From assembly GCA_030446745.1 (NCBI GenBank), contig JAUJMS010000024.1:1-35319 (forward strand): a stretch of DNA of 35,319 bases, given 5' to 3'. Shown in pieces: positions 19,154-28,615 of the stretch. Position 1 is the stretch's first letter, and every line of letters starts with the position of its first letter. Made by a program: the position numbers and the translations under genes. This DNA is from Egibacteraceae bacterium (GTDB taxonomy: Bacteria; Actinomycetota; Nitriliruptoria; Euzebyales; Egibacteraceae). Below the pieces are notes generated by a model. The model made no database searches and was not told the DNA's origin. It saw only the letters and a program-made list of their open reading frames with translations.

Positions 19154-20190
19154 GTGAGCGAGCACCCGAGCCACCCCCACTACTACGGCGGCCAGGCGGT
19201 CGTCGAGGGGTGATGATGCGCGGTGCGCGCACCTGGGCGGTCGCGGTGCGCCGCCCGTCGGGCGAGATCTACCTGGAGCGCCACCCCGTCAGCGACTTCC
19301 CCGAGCGCCGGCCGCTGTTCAAGAAGCCGATGTTCCGCGGCATGTTCGCCCTCGTGGACGCGATGACGATCGGCACGCGGGCGCTGACGATCTCGGCGAA
19401 CCAGTCGGTCGAAGAAGAGGAGCAGATGTCGGGCAAGGCCATGGGTGGCAGCCTCGCCATCGCGTTGCTGCTGTTCGTCGGCGTGTTCATCGTCCTGCCG
19501 AACGTCGGACTGGCGTTCGTGTCCCGCCAGCTCGGCACCGGCGTCCTGTACCACGTCGTCGAGGGCGTGGTCCGCATGGGGATCTTCCTCGGCTACCTGT
19601 CGGCGATCTCGCTGGTCGCCGACATCCGCCGGGTGTTCATGTACCACGGCGCCGAGCACAAGACGATCGCCGCGTGGGAGCACGACGAGCGCCTCGAACC
19701 GAGCGCGGTCGGGAAGTACTCGACGCTGCACGTGCGCTGCGGCACGAACTTCCTGCTCATGGTCATGCTCATCGCCATCGTCACGTACTCGGTGGCCGGA
19801 GAGCTGTTCCCTGGGCCCGAGGGCAACGTCGTCCTCGTCGCGGCGTACCAGATCGCGCTGCGCATCGTGTTGCTGCCGGTCGTCGCGGGCCTTGCCTACG
19901 AGGGGCTGCGCCTCGGCGCCGGGCGCGAGGGCAACCTGTTCGTCCGCGGGCTCATGAAGCCCGGGCTGTGGCTGCAGAAGATCACGACGAAGCCGCCGAC
20001 CGACGACCAGGTGGAGGTCGCGATCCGCGCGTTCGAGGCGGTCGTGCCGACGGCCGACCTCGGCGGGCGCACCGACGCCGCGTTGCCGTCAGCGGTGGTG
20101 TGGGGACCCGACGAGGTCACCGAGCCGGTCGGCCTCGCCGACGTCACCGGCGCGCCGGTCCGTTCGCAGGAGCCGGCCGCCGAGTCGTAG
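19154..20190 (+). CDS. DUF1385 membrane protein (one-base frame break)
   Basis: Conserved integral membrane protein of unknown function, usually found between rpmE and prfA. The N-terminus reads from GTG 19154 as SEHPSHPHYYGGQAVVEG. The family hallmark GGQAVVEGVMMRG is interrupted because the G run at 19207-19210 has four Gs where five are needed; the remaining part (VMMRGARTWAV onward) reads cleanly to TAG 20190. Hydrophobic segments lie around SLAIALLLFVGVFIVLP, VVRMGIFLGYLSAISLV and FLLMVMLIAIVTYSV. The conserved FMYHGAEHKTI and HVRCGTNFLL motifs are present. With one G restored the product is about 345 residues and normal; an assembly indel is the likeliest cause. Confidence 0.9.
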
Positions 20191-20241
20191 CCGGGGCGCC
20201 CTCCCCGCCGCTGTGCCGCCGCGCCGCCAGGACCGTCCTCG

Positions 20242-21331
20242 ATGGCTGACATCTTCTCCAAGCTCGACGAGCTCGAGCGCACCCACGCCGAGCTGACCCG
20301 CGACCTCGGCGACCCCGCCGTGCTGGGCGACGCCGACCGCTACGTCGCGACGGCCAAGCGCCACGCCGAGCTGTCCGAGGTCGTCGACGCCTACACCCGC
20401 TTTCGCGAGGCGCTCGGAGACGCCGAGGCGGCGCGCGAGCTGGCGCGCGACGCGACTGGCGCCGAACGCGACGAGCTGCGCGCGGAAGCCGCCGCCGGCG
20501 ACGCGACCGCCGCGGCGCTGACCCGGCGGCTGGAGCTGCTGCTGCTGCCCAAGGACCCGCTCGACGACAAGGGCGTCATCGTCGAGATCCGCGCCGGCGC
20601 GGGCGGCGACGAGGCGGGGCTGTTCGCCGGCGAGCTGTACCGCATGTACACCCGTTACGCCGAGCGCACCGGCTGGAAGACCGAGGAGCTGAGCGCCTCC
20701 GAGCAGGGGATCGGCGGGGTGAAGGAGGTCATCTTCGAGGTCTCCGGCCGTGGCGCGTACAGCCGGCTCAAGCACGAGTCCGGCGTCCACCGCGTCCAGC
20801 GTGTGCCGACCACCGAGTCCGGCGGGCGCATCCACACCTCGACCGCGTCGGTCGCGGTGATGCCCGAGGCGGAGGAGGTCGACGTCACGGTCGACCCCAA
20901 CGACCTTCGCATCGACGTCTACCGCTCGTCGGGCCCGGGCGGCCAGTCGGTGAACACCACCGACTCGGCGGTGCGCATCACCCACCTGCCGACCGGCCTC
21001 GTGGTGTCGTGCCAGAGACGAGAAGTCCCAGATCCAAAACCGCGAGAAGGCGCTGCGCATCCTGCGGTCTCGGTTGCTCGATGCGGAGCAGGCGAGGGCG
21101 GCACAGCAGCGTGCCGACGTCCGTAGCGCCCAGATCGGCACCGGTGACCGCTCCGAGAAGATCCGCACCTACAACATCCCGCAGAGCCGCATCACCGACC
21201 ACCGCATCGGCTTGACCGTCCACAACGTGGCTGAGGTGCTCGGCGGCGACCTCGACCCGATCGTCAACGCGCTGGTCGAAGAGGAGCAGCGCCGCCGGCT
21301 CGCGACGCTCTCCGCGTCGTCGTCATCGTGA
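20242..21331 (+). CDS. prfA: Peptide chain release factor 1 (frame break near GGQ domain end)
   Basis: Class I release factor that reads UAA and UAG and triggers peptide release. The N-terminal domain, the PxT-type recognition tripeptide in RVPTTES (RF1, not RF2), [12 protein letters not shown], and the catalytic GGQ in [18 protein letters not shown] are all in the frame starting at ATG 20242. After GLVVSCQ (about 21015) the frame changes: [16 protein letters not shown] onward reads one base later, to TGA 21331, ending [10 protein letters not shown]. Dropping one base at 21016 gives a normal product of 362 residues. Unlike prfB there is no in-frame stop at the shift site, so a programmed frameshift is unlikely. 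prmC, which methylates the GGQ glutamine, follows directly. Confidence 0.93.
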
Positions 21332-21335
21332 CGCC

Positions 21336-22236
21336 GTGGCGGACGCGGGTTCGGTAGGCGCGGCCGTCGCGGCGGGGCACGACGCCGGCTCCGTCGGCGC
21401 GGCCGTCGCGGCGCTGCGTGAGCGGCTCGCCGCCGCGGGCGTGCCGACGCCGGGCGTCGACGCCGAGCTGCTCGCGCGCGCGGCGCTGGGGTGGTCGCGG
21501 GGCGGCTGCTGACCGGCTGGCGCGAGCCGCTGCCGCCCGCGGCGGGCGCGACGCTCGCCGCGACGGGTCGCCGCCGCGCCGCACGCGAGCCGCTGCAGCT
21601 CATCGTCGGCTCGGTCGGCTTCCGCTTCATCGACATCGAGGTCCGCCCCGGCGTGTTCGTGCCACGGCCCGAGACCGAGGTCCTCGCCGGCGAGGCGGTC
21701 GCGCGCACGCCGGCCGGCGGAGTCGTGCTCGAGCCGTGCACCGGGACGGGGCCGTCGCCTGCGCCGTCGCGTCCGAGACGTCGGCGGCGATGGTGATCGC
21801 GACCGATACCTCGCCCGCGGCCGTGGCCCTCGCCTGCGCCAACGCGCGCACACTCGGACTGGACGTGACCGTGCTGGCCGGGGACCTGCTCGACCCGGTG
21901 CCGACCGACCTGCGCGGCCGCGTCGACGTGCTGGTGTGCAACCCGCCCTACCTCGCGGCCGACGAGCTCGCCGGCCTGGAACCAGAGGTGGCCGGCTGGG
22001 ACCCTCCGACGGCGCTCGTTGCCGGACCGAACGGCAACGAGGTCGCCGACCGGCTCGTGGCGCAGGCGGCGGACTGGCTCGCACCCGGCGGCTGGCTGCT
22101 GCTCGAGGTCGACCCGTCGCGCGCCCCGGCGGTGGTTGCCGCCATGCGGGGCGCGGGCCTGGTCGACGCCACGATCGTCGCCGACCTCACCGGCGCCGCC
22201 CGCTTCCCGGTCGCCCGCCGCCGGGGCGGCGGGTAG
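21336..22236 (+). CDS. prmC: Release factor glutamine methyltransferase (two frame breaks)
   Basis: SAM-dependent enzyme that methylates the GGQ glutamine of release factors. The product reads in three frames that join well. GTG 21336 leads to LRERLAAAGVPTPGVDAELL and ALGWSRG; next comes RLLTGWREP through FVPRPETEVLAGEA to LEPCTGTG; then VACAVASETSAAM through VLVCNPPYLAADELAGLEPE to TAG/TGA-bounded 22236. The catalytic NPPY motif is intact. Both breaks lie at G runs of four (21499-21502 and 21748-21751) where five Gs restore the frame. The corrected length is about 300 residues, normal for PrmC. It starts 4 bases after the prfA stop. Confidence 0.9.
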
Positions 22237-22419
22237 GTGCTGCACGCCCCGTCGCCCCACGTCGGCGGCAGCAGCGCCCCTCGGGGCGCCATGGGGCGTA
22301 GGCCGCGTCTTCTCCCCGCCCCGCTGGTGCGCGCCCCGCCCGCTGCGCGTCCACCGCCGGCGCCCGGCTCGCTGCCTTCGGCGCGGCCCCCGAACGCGGG
22401 ACGTGAGCGCAGGCTGACA

Positions 22420-22442
22420 CCTCCGGGCCGACGGTCCGGAGG
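22420..22442. terminator. Hairpin between convergent prmC and HNH genes
   Basis: CCTCCGG (22420-22426) and CCGGAGG (22436-22442) form a perfect 7-bp stem with a 9-base loop, 7 bases beyond the stop of the minus-strand HNH gene. No U tract is seen on either strand. Another compact GC-rich dyad lies at 22274-22289. The rest of the 212-base gap shows nothing recognisable. Confidence 0.45.
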
Positions 22443-22448
22443 GTCGGG

Positions 22449-24049
22449 TCATGCGGTATGTCGCCCGGCCGGCGCCGCGGCGGCTGCGGGGGGCCGGGAC
22501 GCCGCCCAGTGTCGGGTGGTGTAGCGCCCGTCGGGTTGGCGGGTGACGGTGGTGTGGCCGTGGTGGACGTCGGCGTGGCACGGCCAGCACAGCAGGGTGA
22601 GGTTGTCGACGTCGGTGGGCCCGTGGTCGCGCCACCAGTGGACGTGGTGGATCTGGCAGCGCACCGCCGGCGCGTGGCAGCCGACACAGCGGCGGTCGCG
22701 CACGATCACCGCGATCCGCTGGCGGGTGGTCGGGTTGCGCCGGGCCCGCCCGACGCGGAGCACGTCGCCGTCGGCGGCGGTCACGACGGTGGTGACCTGC
22801 GCGTCGCAGCAGATTTGGCGGGCGGTGGCGGTGCACACCGCCCCGTACCCGTCGACCTCGGCCGGCGCGGCGCCGGGGACGCCGTGCAGCGCGTCGACGG
22901 TGGTGATCACCAGCACCTGCGCGCGGGTGGCGGCCATCGCCCGGGCGACCCGCCGCGCCGCCGCCGGTCCCTCGCCCCACCGTCCGCCTCGTCGCCGTGA
23001 CCGTCCTCGCCGGCGGGGTCGGCGGTGCGCAGCGCCGGGTTGCCCGCCGCGAGGCTGGTGACGGCGGCCAACGCGTCGGCCATCCGCTGCGGCTGCGAGC
23101 GTTGGTCGTCGGGGCCGTGGCGGCGGGCGAGGCGGCCCAGCAGGCCGTGCAGCGTCGCGCCGGCGACCGGTTCCAGCTGGCCGGCGGCGGTCCACGCCCC
23201 GTCGGGGCCGGGAGTCAACGAGAAGCGGCGCAGCTGTTTGGCGCGCAGCGCCCGGTCGGCGAGCACGTCGTCGTTGACCGTGTGCGCGAACCCGTCGAGC
23301 CGGCGGCCCAACTCGCGCCGGTCCACCCGCCGCCCCCGCCAGTAACCACCCCACCATCGCCGGCAACACCATCCGCGGCGTCGCCGGCATCGTCCGCGGC
23401 GTCACCGCGACCGGCGGCGTCGGGCGAACGTGATCCGTCGCCGGCAGCGCCGGCGACCAGCCGGTCGAGCCGGTCCACCGTCTCGCCGGCCACCGGCCCG
23501 CCCGCGTCAACCAGCTGCCCCAACGTGCGCGCGGCGGTCGTTGCGTGGCCCAGCCCGATGTCGCCCGTTCCAACGCCGCCCGCGTCGCGGGCAGCTGTCG
23601 CAACGCCGTCGCCGCCGCCACCTGCGACGGCCGCCTCCCCGCGGGTCAACCCCAACCGGCACAGCAGATCCGCCGGGGACCGGTCGCCGGTGGCGCGGCT
23701 GGACCCGCGCGCGGCCATCTCCGCGACCCGGCGCAGCTTCTCCCCGGCCACGCTGGCTTCCAGCCGCTGCAGCCGTTCGATCGACGCGGCGAGCGGAGTG
23801 TCGTCGATCCCGCCGCCCAGTGGGTTGGCGGCCAGCTGGGACAACCCGTGGCCGATCACCGTGAACACGCCCGGCTCGTCGAGCCGGCCCAGCGCCCGGT
23901 CGGTCAATGCGAGCACGCCGGCGTGGTCGAGCCGCGCGAGCACCCGCCTGACGACGGTCGCCACACCGTCGTGGTCGAGCTGGGACAACGCTGCGTCGAT
24001 GACGTCCAGCGGCGCGCGGCGTCGCCGTGCCCGCGGACACTTTGGTCAC
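22449..24049 (-). pseudogene. DUF222/HNH endonuclease (13E12-type), frame-broken as read
   Basis: Member of the actinobacterial 13E12 family: an N-terminal DUF222 region and a C-terminal HNH nuclease domain. The C-terminal part is clear, with DRRCVGCHAPAVRCQIHHVHW and DHGPTDVDNLTLLCWPCH: zinc-ligand Cys pairs, the catalytic His pair and the Asn of HNH. The DUF222 part (GDRSPADLLCRLGLTRGEAA, GDIGLGHATTAARTL) lies in other frames. Breaks occur at about 24010, 23620, 23564-23566, 23333-23337 and 22975-22978; three are C runs on this strand that are one base short. Corrected, the protein would be about 530 residues. GTG 24049 is the likely start, TTG 23988 an alternative. The family is common, often multicopy and repeat-like; its biological role is unclear. 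It may be an intact gene with assembly errors. Confidence 0.72.
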
Positions 24050-24376
24050 TCGCCTGACTCGTACACACGTTCGTATAGTACCCGACCGCTGCGACAGAAA
24101 CCCGCGCTTCCACAGGATTTTCGCGCTTCCCGCGAACTTTTCGCTGCACCGGCGGCCGGGCGGTCACGGCGGAGGCGCGCCAGCACCCGGCACCGCCGCG
24201 CGGTACCGGTGAGCTGACCACGTCGAAGTTTTCCGCGACTGGCCGGTTCGCCATAGGCGTCGGTGACTGCGCCCCGCCCCTACACCCACGCCCGCGCCGC
24301 ACACCGCTCCCGGCGGCGCGAAACACCCGCAGGCGCGATTCGGCAACCGGCGCATACCCCATTAGCGTCGCAACGG
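24050..24376. promoter_or_regulatory. Divergent intergenic region, HNH gene / PucR-type regulator
   Basis: This 327-base gap lies between divergent genes. It is AT-richer near 24060-24145, with two TTTTCGC copies about 20 bases apart. On the minus strand TACTAT (24080-24075) could be a -10 box for the HNH gene, which would start about 18 bases before its GTG. On the plus strand an in-frame extension of the regulator (from 24263) has no family character. I see no clear plus-strand promoter. Confidence 0.35.
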
Positions 24377-26266
24377 ATGGCGGACCGCTCACTGCTGCAG
24401 CTGCTCGTCGAGGAGGCGCCGGTCGAGGCGTTCGACGAGCCGGTGCGCAGCGCCCGCGCCCGCGGCGCGGACGCCAACGAGATCGCCCGGCTGGAGGCCG
24501 AGACGGCGCGGGCGTTGCGGGTGCGCACGGTCCTGGCGGAGCGCCGCCGCCGCGAGGCGGAGCTGGCGGCGCTCTACGAGACCGCCGGCGACCTGACGTC
24601 GCTGCGCAACGTCGAGGCCGTTCTCCAGGCGCTGGTCAACCGCGCCCGGCGCCTGCTCGGGACCGACGTCGCGTACCTGACGCTGTTCGACGAGGAGCGC
24701 GGCGACACCTACATGCGGGTGACCGACGGCATCGCCAGCGAGTCGTTCCGCAGCCTGCGCCTGGGCATGGGCAGCGGGCTCGGCGGCCTGGTGGCGTCGA
24801 CGCGCGGTCCGCACGCCACCTCGAACTACCTCGCCGACGAGCGGTACGCCCACACGCCCGACGTCGACGAGGCGGTCGGCGGCGAGGGCATCGTCGCCAT
24901 CCTCGGCGTGCCGCTGATGTTCGCCGGGCGGGTCATCGGCGTGCTGTTCACCGCCAACCGCCACGAGCGCCCCTTCGCGCCCGAGGAGGTCGCCCTGCTG
25001 TCCTCGCTCGCCGCGCACGCCGCCGTCGCGATCGAGAACGCCCGACTGTTCGGTGAGGCCCAGGAGGCCCTCGCCGAGCTCGCCGCCGCGAACCGGCTCG
25101 TGCAGGAGCACAGCGAGGCGGTCGAGCGCGCGGCCACGGCCCACGAGCAGCTGACCGCGCTCGTGCTGCGCGGTGGTGGCGTCGAAGGGTTGGTCTCGGC
25201 GCTCGCGGGGGTCCTCGACGCGAGCCTGCTGCTCGTCGACGCCGACGGGCGCCCGCTTGCCGCCGTCGGTGAGCCGCCGGAGCCCGCGGCGCTCGGCGAA
25301 GCCCCCGCCGCGGCGCGCCAGGCCGGCCGCACGGTGCGCCACGAGGTGGAGGGCCGGGCGTGCTGGCTCGCGCCGGTGCTCGCCGGCTCCGAGCAGCTCG
25401 GCGTGCTCGTCCTCAGCGGCTGCGACGTCGTCGCGCCGGTCGACCTGCGGATCCTGGAGCGGGCGGCCCAGATCACCGCGCTGCTGCTGCTCGGGCAGCG
25501 GTCGGTCGACGCCGCTGAGCAGCGGATCCGCGGCGCGTTGCTCGACGACCTGCTCGCCGCGCCGCGCCGGGATCCCGACACGTTGCGCCGGCGGGCCCAC
25601 CGGCTCGGAGCCGACCTCGACGCCGCGCACGTCGTCGTCGTCGTCGCGGTCGACGACGCCGACCGTCATCGCACCGCCGCCGCGGCAGCCGCGCTGGCCC
25701 GCGACGAAGGGGGCCTGGCCGGCGAGCACAACGCCGAGACGGTCCTGCTGCTGCCACACCCTGAGCCCGGCGACACCGCCCGCCTCGTCAGCGAGCGGCT
25801 CGGGCGCGTCCTCGGCGCGCCGGTCACCGCCGGAGCCGCGGGTCCGGCTGCCGGGCCGGAGGCGCTGGCCGGGGCGTACACCGAGGCGCAGGGCTGCCTG
25901 CGCGTCCTCCAAGCGCTCGGTACGCCGGGTGCCGCAGGGAGCGCCGGGGAGCTCGGTGTCTACGGCCTGCTGCTGCGCGAGGCGGGACGCGACGGCCTCG
26001 AGCGGTTCGTGGACCGCCGGCTCGGTCCCGTCCTGGCGTACGACGAGCGCCGGCGCACCGACCTGTTCGGCACGCTCGAGGCCTACTTCGCCGCCGGAGG
26101 CAACCACGCGCGCGCCGCCGCGGCGTTGCATATCCACGGCAACACGCTCTACCAGCGGCTGGACCGGATCGCGTCGCTCGTCGGCGGCGACTGGCGTGAT
26201 CCGGAGAACGCGCTCCTGCTCCACCTCGCCGTGCGGATCCACCGCCTCCGCGTCACGCTGCGGTAG
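24377..26266 (+). CDS. GAF-domain regulator with PucR/CdaR-type helix-turn-helix
   Basis: Transcription regulator of 629 residues. A basic coiled N-terminal segment (about 35-65) is followed by a GAF sensor domain (about 75-225, with GSGLGGLVASTRGP and AILGVPLMFAGRVIGVLFTA). A signalling helix comes next (AVAIENARLFGEAQEALAEL), then a second sensor-like region, and the C-terminal PucR-type HTH (about 570-627: LEAYFAAGGNHARAAAALHI, NTLYQRLDRIASLVG). ATG 24377 was preferred over the upstream GTG 24263 because the first 38 residues of the longer form are unlike the family. It is followed after 93 bases by an acyl-CoA ligase and a Liv-type transporter, so it probably controls uptake and activation of an organic acid. 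Ligand unknown. Confidence 0.87.
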   Translation: MADRSLLQLLVEEAPVEAFDEPVRSARARGADANEIARLEAETARALRVRTVLAERRRREAELAALYETAGDLTSLRNVEAVLQALVNRARRLLGTDVAYLTLFDEERGDTYMRVTDGIASESFRSLRLGMGSGLGGLVASTRGPHATSNYLADERYAHTPDVDEAVGGEGIVAILGVPLMFAGRVIGVLFTANRHERPFAPEEVALLSSLAAHAAVAIENARLFGEAQEALAELAAANRLVQEHSEAVERAATAHEQLTALVLRGGGVEGLVSALAGVLDASLLLVDADGRPLAAVGEPPEPAALGEAPAAARQAGRTVRHEVEGRACWLAPVLAGSEQLGVLVLSGCDVVAPVDLRILERAAQITALLLLGQRSVDAAEQRIRGALLDDLLAAPRRDPDTLRRRAHRLGADLDAAHVVVVVAVDDADRHRTAAAAAALARDEGGLAGEHNAETVLLLPHPEPGDTARLVSERLGRVLGAPVTAGAAGPAAGPEALAGAYTEAQGCLRVLQALGTPGAAGSAGELGVYGLLLREAGRDGLERFVDRRLGPVLAYDERRRTDLFGTLEAYFAAGGNHARAAAALHIHGNTLYQRLDRIASLVGGDWRDPENALLLHLAVRIHRLRVTLR

Positions 26267-26346
26267 CCAATCCCTGGGGAAACCCTCCACCGAATAGCGG
26301 CAAGTTGTGGACAGGTCTTCCCTCCCGGCCGTCGCGCTGGCTGGCC

Positions 26347-26352
26347 TAGGGT
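26347..26352 (+). promoter_or_regulatory. Leaderless-type -10 box before the acyl-CoA ligase
   Basis: TAGGGT lies 7 bases before ATG 26360, with no ribosome site between. The spacing matches the elements before thrC, hom and sua5 and suggests a leaderless transcript for the catabolic operon. Confidence 0.38.
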
Positions 26353-26359
26353 CGCGCCC

Positions 26360-28003
26360 ATGGCGATGACGGACGCCACCGCGACCTACGAGCGGCTGCG
26401 GCGCGACTTTTCGTGGCGGGTGCCCGCCGTGTGCAACGTCGGCGTCGCCTGTGCCGACGCCCAGCCCGCCGACGCCCTCGCCCTGATCGAGGTTCGGCCC
26501 GGGGGCGCCGTCCGCGACTACACCTTCGCCGACCTCACGACGCTGTCGAACCGGTTCGCCAACGGGCTTGCCGGCATCGGGGTCGGCCACGGCGACCGGG
26601 TCGGCGTCGTGCTCCCGCAGCGGCTCGAGACCGGGATCGCGCACCTCGCCGTCTACAAGCTCGGCGCCGTCGCCGTGCCGCTGAGCGGGCTGTTCGGGCC
26701 CGAGGCGCTGCGCGTGCGCCTGGGCGACTGCCAGGCGCGGGTCGTCGTGACCGACGCGGCGGCGCTGGAGCCGGTGGCGGCCGTCGCCGCGGATCTCGGC
26801 ATCGACGTCGTGGTCGTGGAGGACACCGCCACCGCCCCGCACCGCCGCTTCGCCGACCTGCTCGGCGCCGAGCGGTTCGCGGCGGCATCGACGGGAGCCG
26901 ACACGCCGGCGCTGCTGATCTACACCTCCGGCACGACCGGACCGCCGAAGGGGGCGCTGCACGGCCACCGGGTGCTGTGGGGACACCTGCCCGGCTTCGA
27001 GCTGGCGCTCGACGGCTTCCCGCGCGGCGACGAGCGCGTGTGGACGCCGGCGGACTGGGCCTGGATCGGCGGGTTGATGGACGCCCTGCTGCCGACCTGG
27101 TACCACGGGCGCACGGTCGTGGGCGCGGCGCGCCGCGGGTTCGACCCGCAGGAAGCCGTCGACCTGCTCGCCAGCCACCGCGTCACCGCGAGCTTCCTGC
27201 CGCCGACCGCGCTGAAGCTGCTGCGCCAGGCCGGCCTGCCGCCCCAGCGGGGGCTGACCTTGCGCAGCGTCATGAGCGGCGGCGAGCCCCTCGGTGCCCC
27301 GATGTTGGCGTGGGCGCGCGAGACGCTCGGCGTGACGGTCAACGAGATCTACGGCCAGACCGAGGCGAACCTGCTGGTCGGCAACTCGGCGTCCGTCTGG
27401 GACGTCCGCCCCGGCTCGATGGGCCGGCCGTACCCCGGCCACGACGTGGCGGTGCTCAGCGCGGACGACACCCCGGCGGCGCCCGGCGAGGTCGGCGAGA
27501 TCGCGCTGCGCCTGCCCGACCCCGTGGCGTTTCTCGGCTACTGGGGGCGCGCCGACGCCACCGCCGACAAGACCCGCGACGGCTGGCTGCGCACCGGCGA
27601 CCTCGGCAGCGTGAACGACGACGGCTGGATCCGCTTCTCCGCACGCGCCGACGACGTCATCACGTCGGCGGGCTACCGCATCGGTCCCGCCGAGATCGAG
27701 AGCTGCCTGGTCGGGCATCCCGCGGTCGCCATGGCGGCCGTCATCGGCGTGCCCGACGAGATCCGCGGCCAGGCAGTCAAGGCGTTCGTGCGGCTCGCCG
27801 ACGGCCAGGTGCCGAGCGCCGCGCTGGAGGACGCCCTGCGGGCGCATGTCCGCTCGCGGCTGGCTGCCTATGAGTACCCCCGACAGATCGAGTTCGTCGA
27901 CGAGCTGCCGTTGACCACGACCGGAAAGATCCGGCGCGTGGCACTGCGGCAGCGCGAGGAGCGCGGGCAGCCCGAGGGCGTCCGCCAAGGAGGAACAACA
28001 TGA
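26360..28003 (+). CDS. AMP-forming acyl-CoA synthetase/ligase
   Basis: ANL-superfamily enzyme of 547 residues that activates a carboxylic acid with ATP and joins it to CoA. Core motifs are present: A3 LLIYTSGTTGPPKG (about residues 187-200), A5 NEIYGQTEANLL, A7 DGWLRTGDLG, A8 ADDVITSAGYRIGPAEIE, and the A10 lysine in LTTTGKIRR. The overall pattern (WTPADWAWIGGLMDALLPTW) is like acetyl/medium-chain acyl-CoA synthetases. The substrate is not fixed by sequence; the neighbouring 3-hydroxybutyrate dehydrogenase-like gene hints at short-chain or hydroxy acids. ATG 26360 or ATG 26366 may be used. The stop overlaps an ATG with a strong ribosome site. Confidence 0.92.
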   Translation: MAMTDATATYERLRRDFSWRVPAVCNVGVACADAQPADALALIEVRPGGAVRDYTFADLTTLSNRFANGLAGIGVGHGDRVGVVLPQRLETGIAHLAVYKLGAVAVPLSGLFGPEALRVRLGDCQARVVVTDAAALEPVAAVAADLGIDVVVVEDTATAPHRRFADLLGAERFAAASTGADTPALLIYTSGTTGPPKGALHGHRVLWGHLPGFELALDGFPRGDERVWTPADWAWIGGLMDALLPTWYHGRTVVGAARRGFDPQEAVDLLASHRVTASFLPPTALKLLRQAGLPPQRGLTLRSVMSGGEPLGAPMLAWARETLGVTVNEIYGQTEANLLVGNSASVWDVRPGSMGRPYPGHDVAVLSADDTPAAPGEVGEIALRLPDPVAFLGYWGRADATADKTRDGWLRTGDLGSVNDDGWIRFSARADDVITSAGYRIGPAEIESCLVGHPAVAMAAVIGVPDEIRGQAVKAFVRLADGQVPSAALEDALRAHVRSRLAAYEYPRQIEFVDELPLTTTGKIRRVALRQREERGQPEGVRQGGTT

Positions 28004-28053
28004 CCACGACCCGAGGAAGCGTCTGGCGCCGGCTGCTGGTGCGACGGCGCTGA
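28000..28053 (+). pseudogene. Start of a lost gene, probably a Liv substrate-binding protein
   Basis: AAGGAGG (27987-27993), the best ribosome site in the window, sits 6 bases before ATG 28000, which overlaps the ligase stop. The reading is MTTTRGSVWRRLLV, then three Arg and a stop. A basic start running into LLV looks like the beginning of a signal peptide. The hydrophobic core never follows because the sequence passes into the middle of livG at about 28040. I infer that this is the first 14 or so codons of a substrate-binding protein gene whose remainder is missing. Confidence 0.5.
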
Positions 28054-28615
28054 ACTCACCGGCAAGCCCACCTACCGGGTGGCCAAGGCCGGCATCGGCC
28101 GGGCGTTCCAGATCACGTCGATCTTTCCTGGGCTGACGGTGTTCGAGAACGTGCAGCTCGGCCGCTTCGCGCAGCGCGGCGAGACCGCCCGCGCGTTCGG
28201 GCGGGCGGCGGGTCGTCATCGCGACGAAGTCGCCGACCTGCTCGACTCCGTCGGCCTCGGCCGACTCGCCGACGAGCGGGCCGGCAACCTGTCCCACGGC
28301 GACCAGCGCGCGCTGGAGCTGGCGATCTCCCTCGCGCTGGAGCCGCGCCTGCTCCTGCTCGACGAGCCGACCGCCGGCATGGCGCCGGAGGAGACCGACC
28401 GCACGATGCGCCTGGTCCGCCGGATCGCCGACGAGCGCTCGCTGACCCTGCTGTTCTGCGAACACGACATGGACGTCGTGTTCGGCACCGCCGACCGGGT
28501 GCTCGTGATGCACGAGGGTCGCCCGCTGGCGGAGGGCACCCCCGACGAGGTGCGCTCCAACGCCGACGTCCAGCGCGTCTACCTCGGCGAGGTCGAGGCG
28601 GGGGAGGTCGCGTGA
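28040..28615 (+). pseudogene. livG: Branched-chain-type ABC transporter ATPase LivG, N-terminus missing
   Basis: C-terminal three quarters of a LivG-family ATPase. It reads DGAELTGKPTYRVAKAGIGR, then the Q-loop region FQITSIFPGLTVFENVQLGR, the signature LSHGDQRALELAISLALEP, Walker B LLLLDEPTAGM, the H-loop EHDMDVVF, and the tail GTPDEVRSNADVQRVYLGE. The first 50 or so residues with the Walker A motif are absent, and there is no proper start; the nearest in-frame GTG is 28079. As read, it cannot bind ATP properly. The stop overlaps the start of livF (ATGATG context at 28612-28617), as in intact Liv operons. See the join at about 28040. Confidence 0.85.

Noticed and set aside
21005-21025. Programmed ribosomal frameshift in the release factor gene
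   Set aside because: The known case is prfB at an in-frame stop. This is an RF1 gene with no stop and no slippery codon at the site.
24263-24376. Upstream start for the GAF/PucR regulator
   Set aside because: The extra 38 residues are Arg/His/Thr-rich without family similarity; ATG 24377 starts directly before the conserved part.
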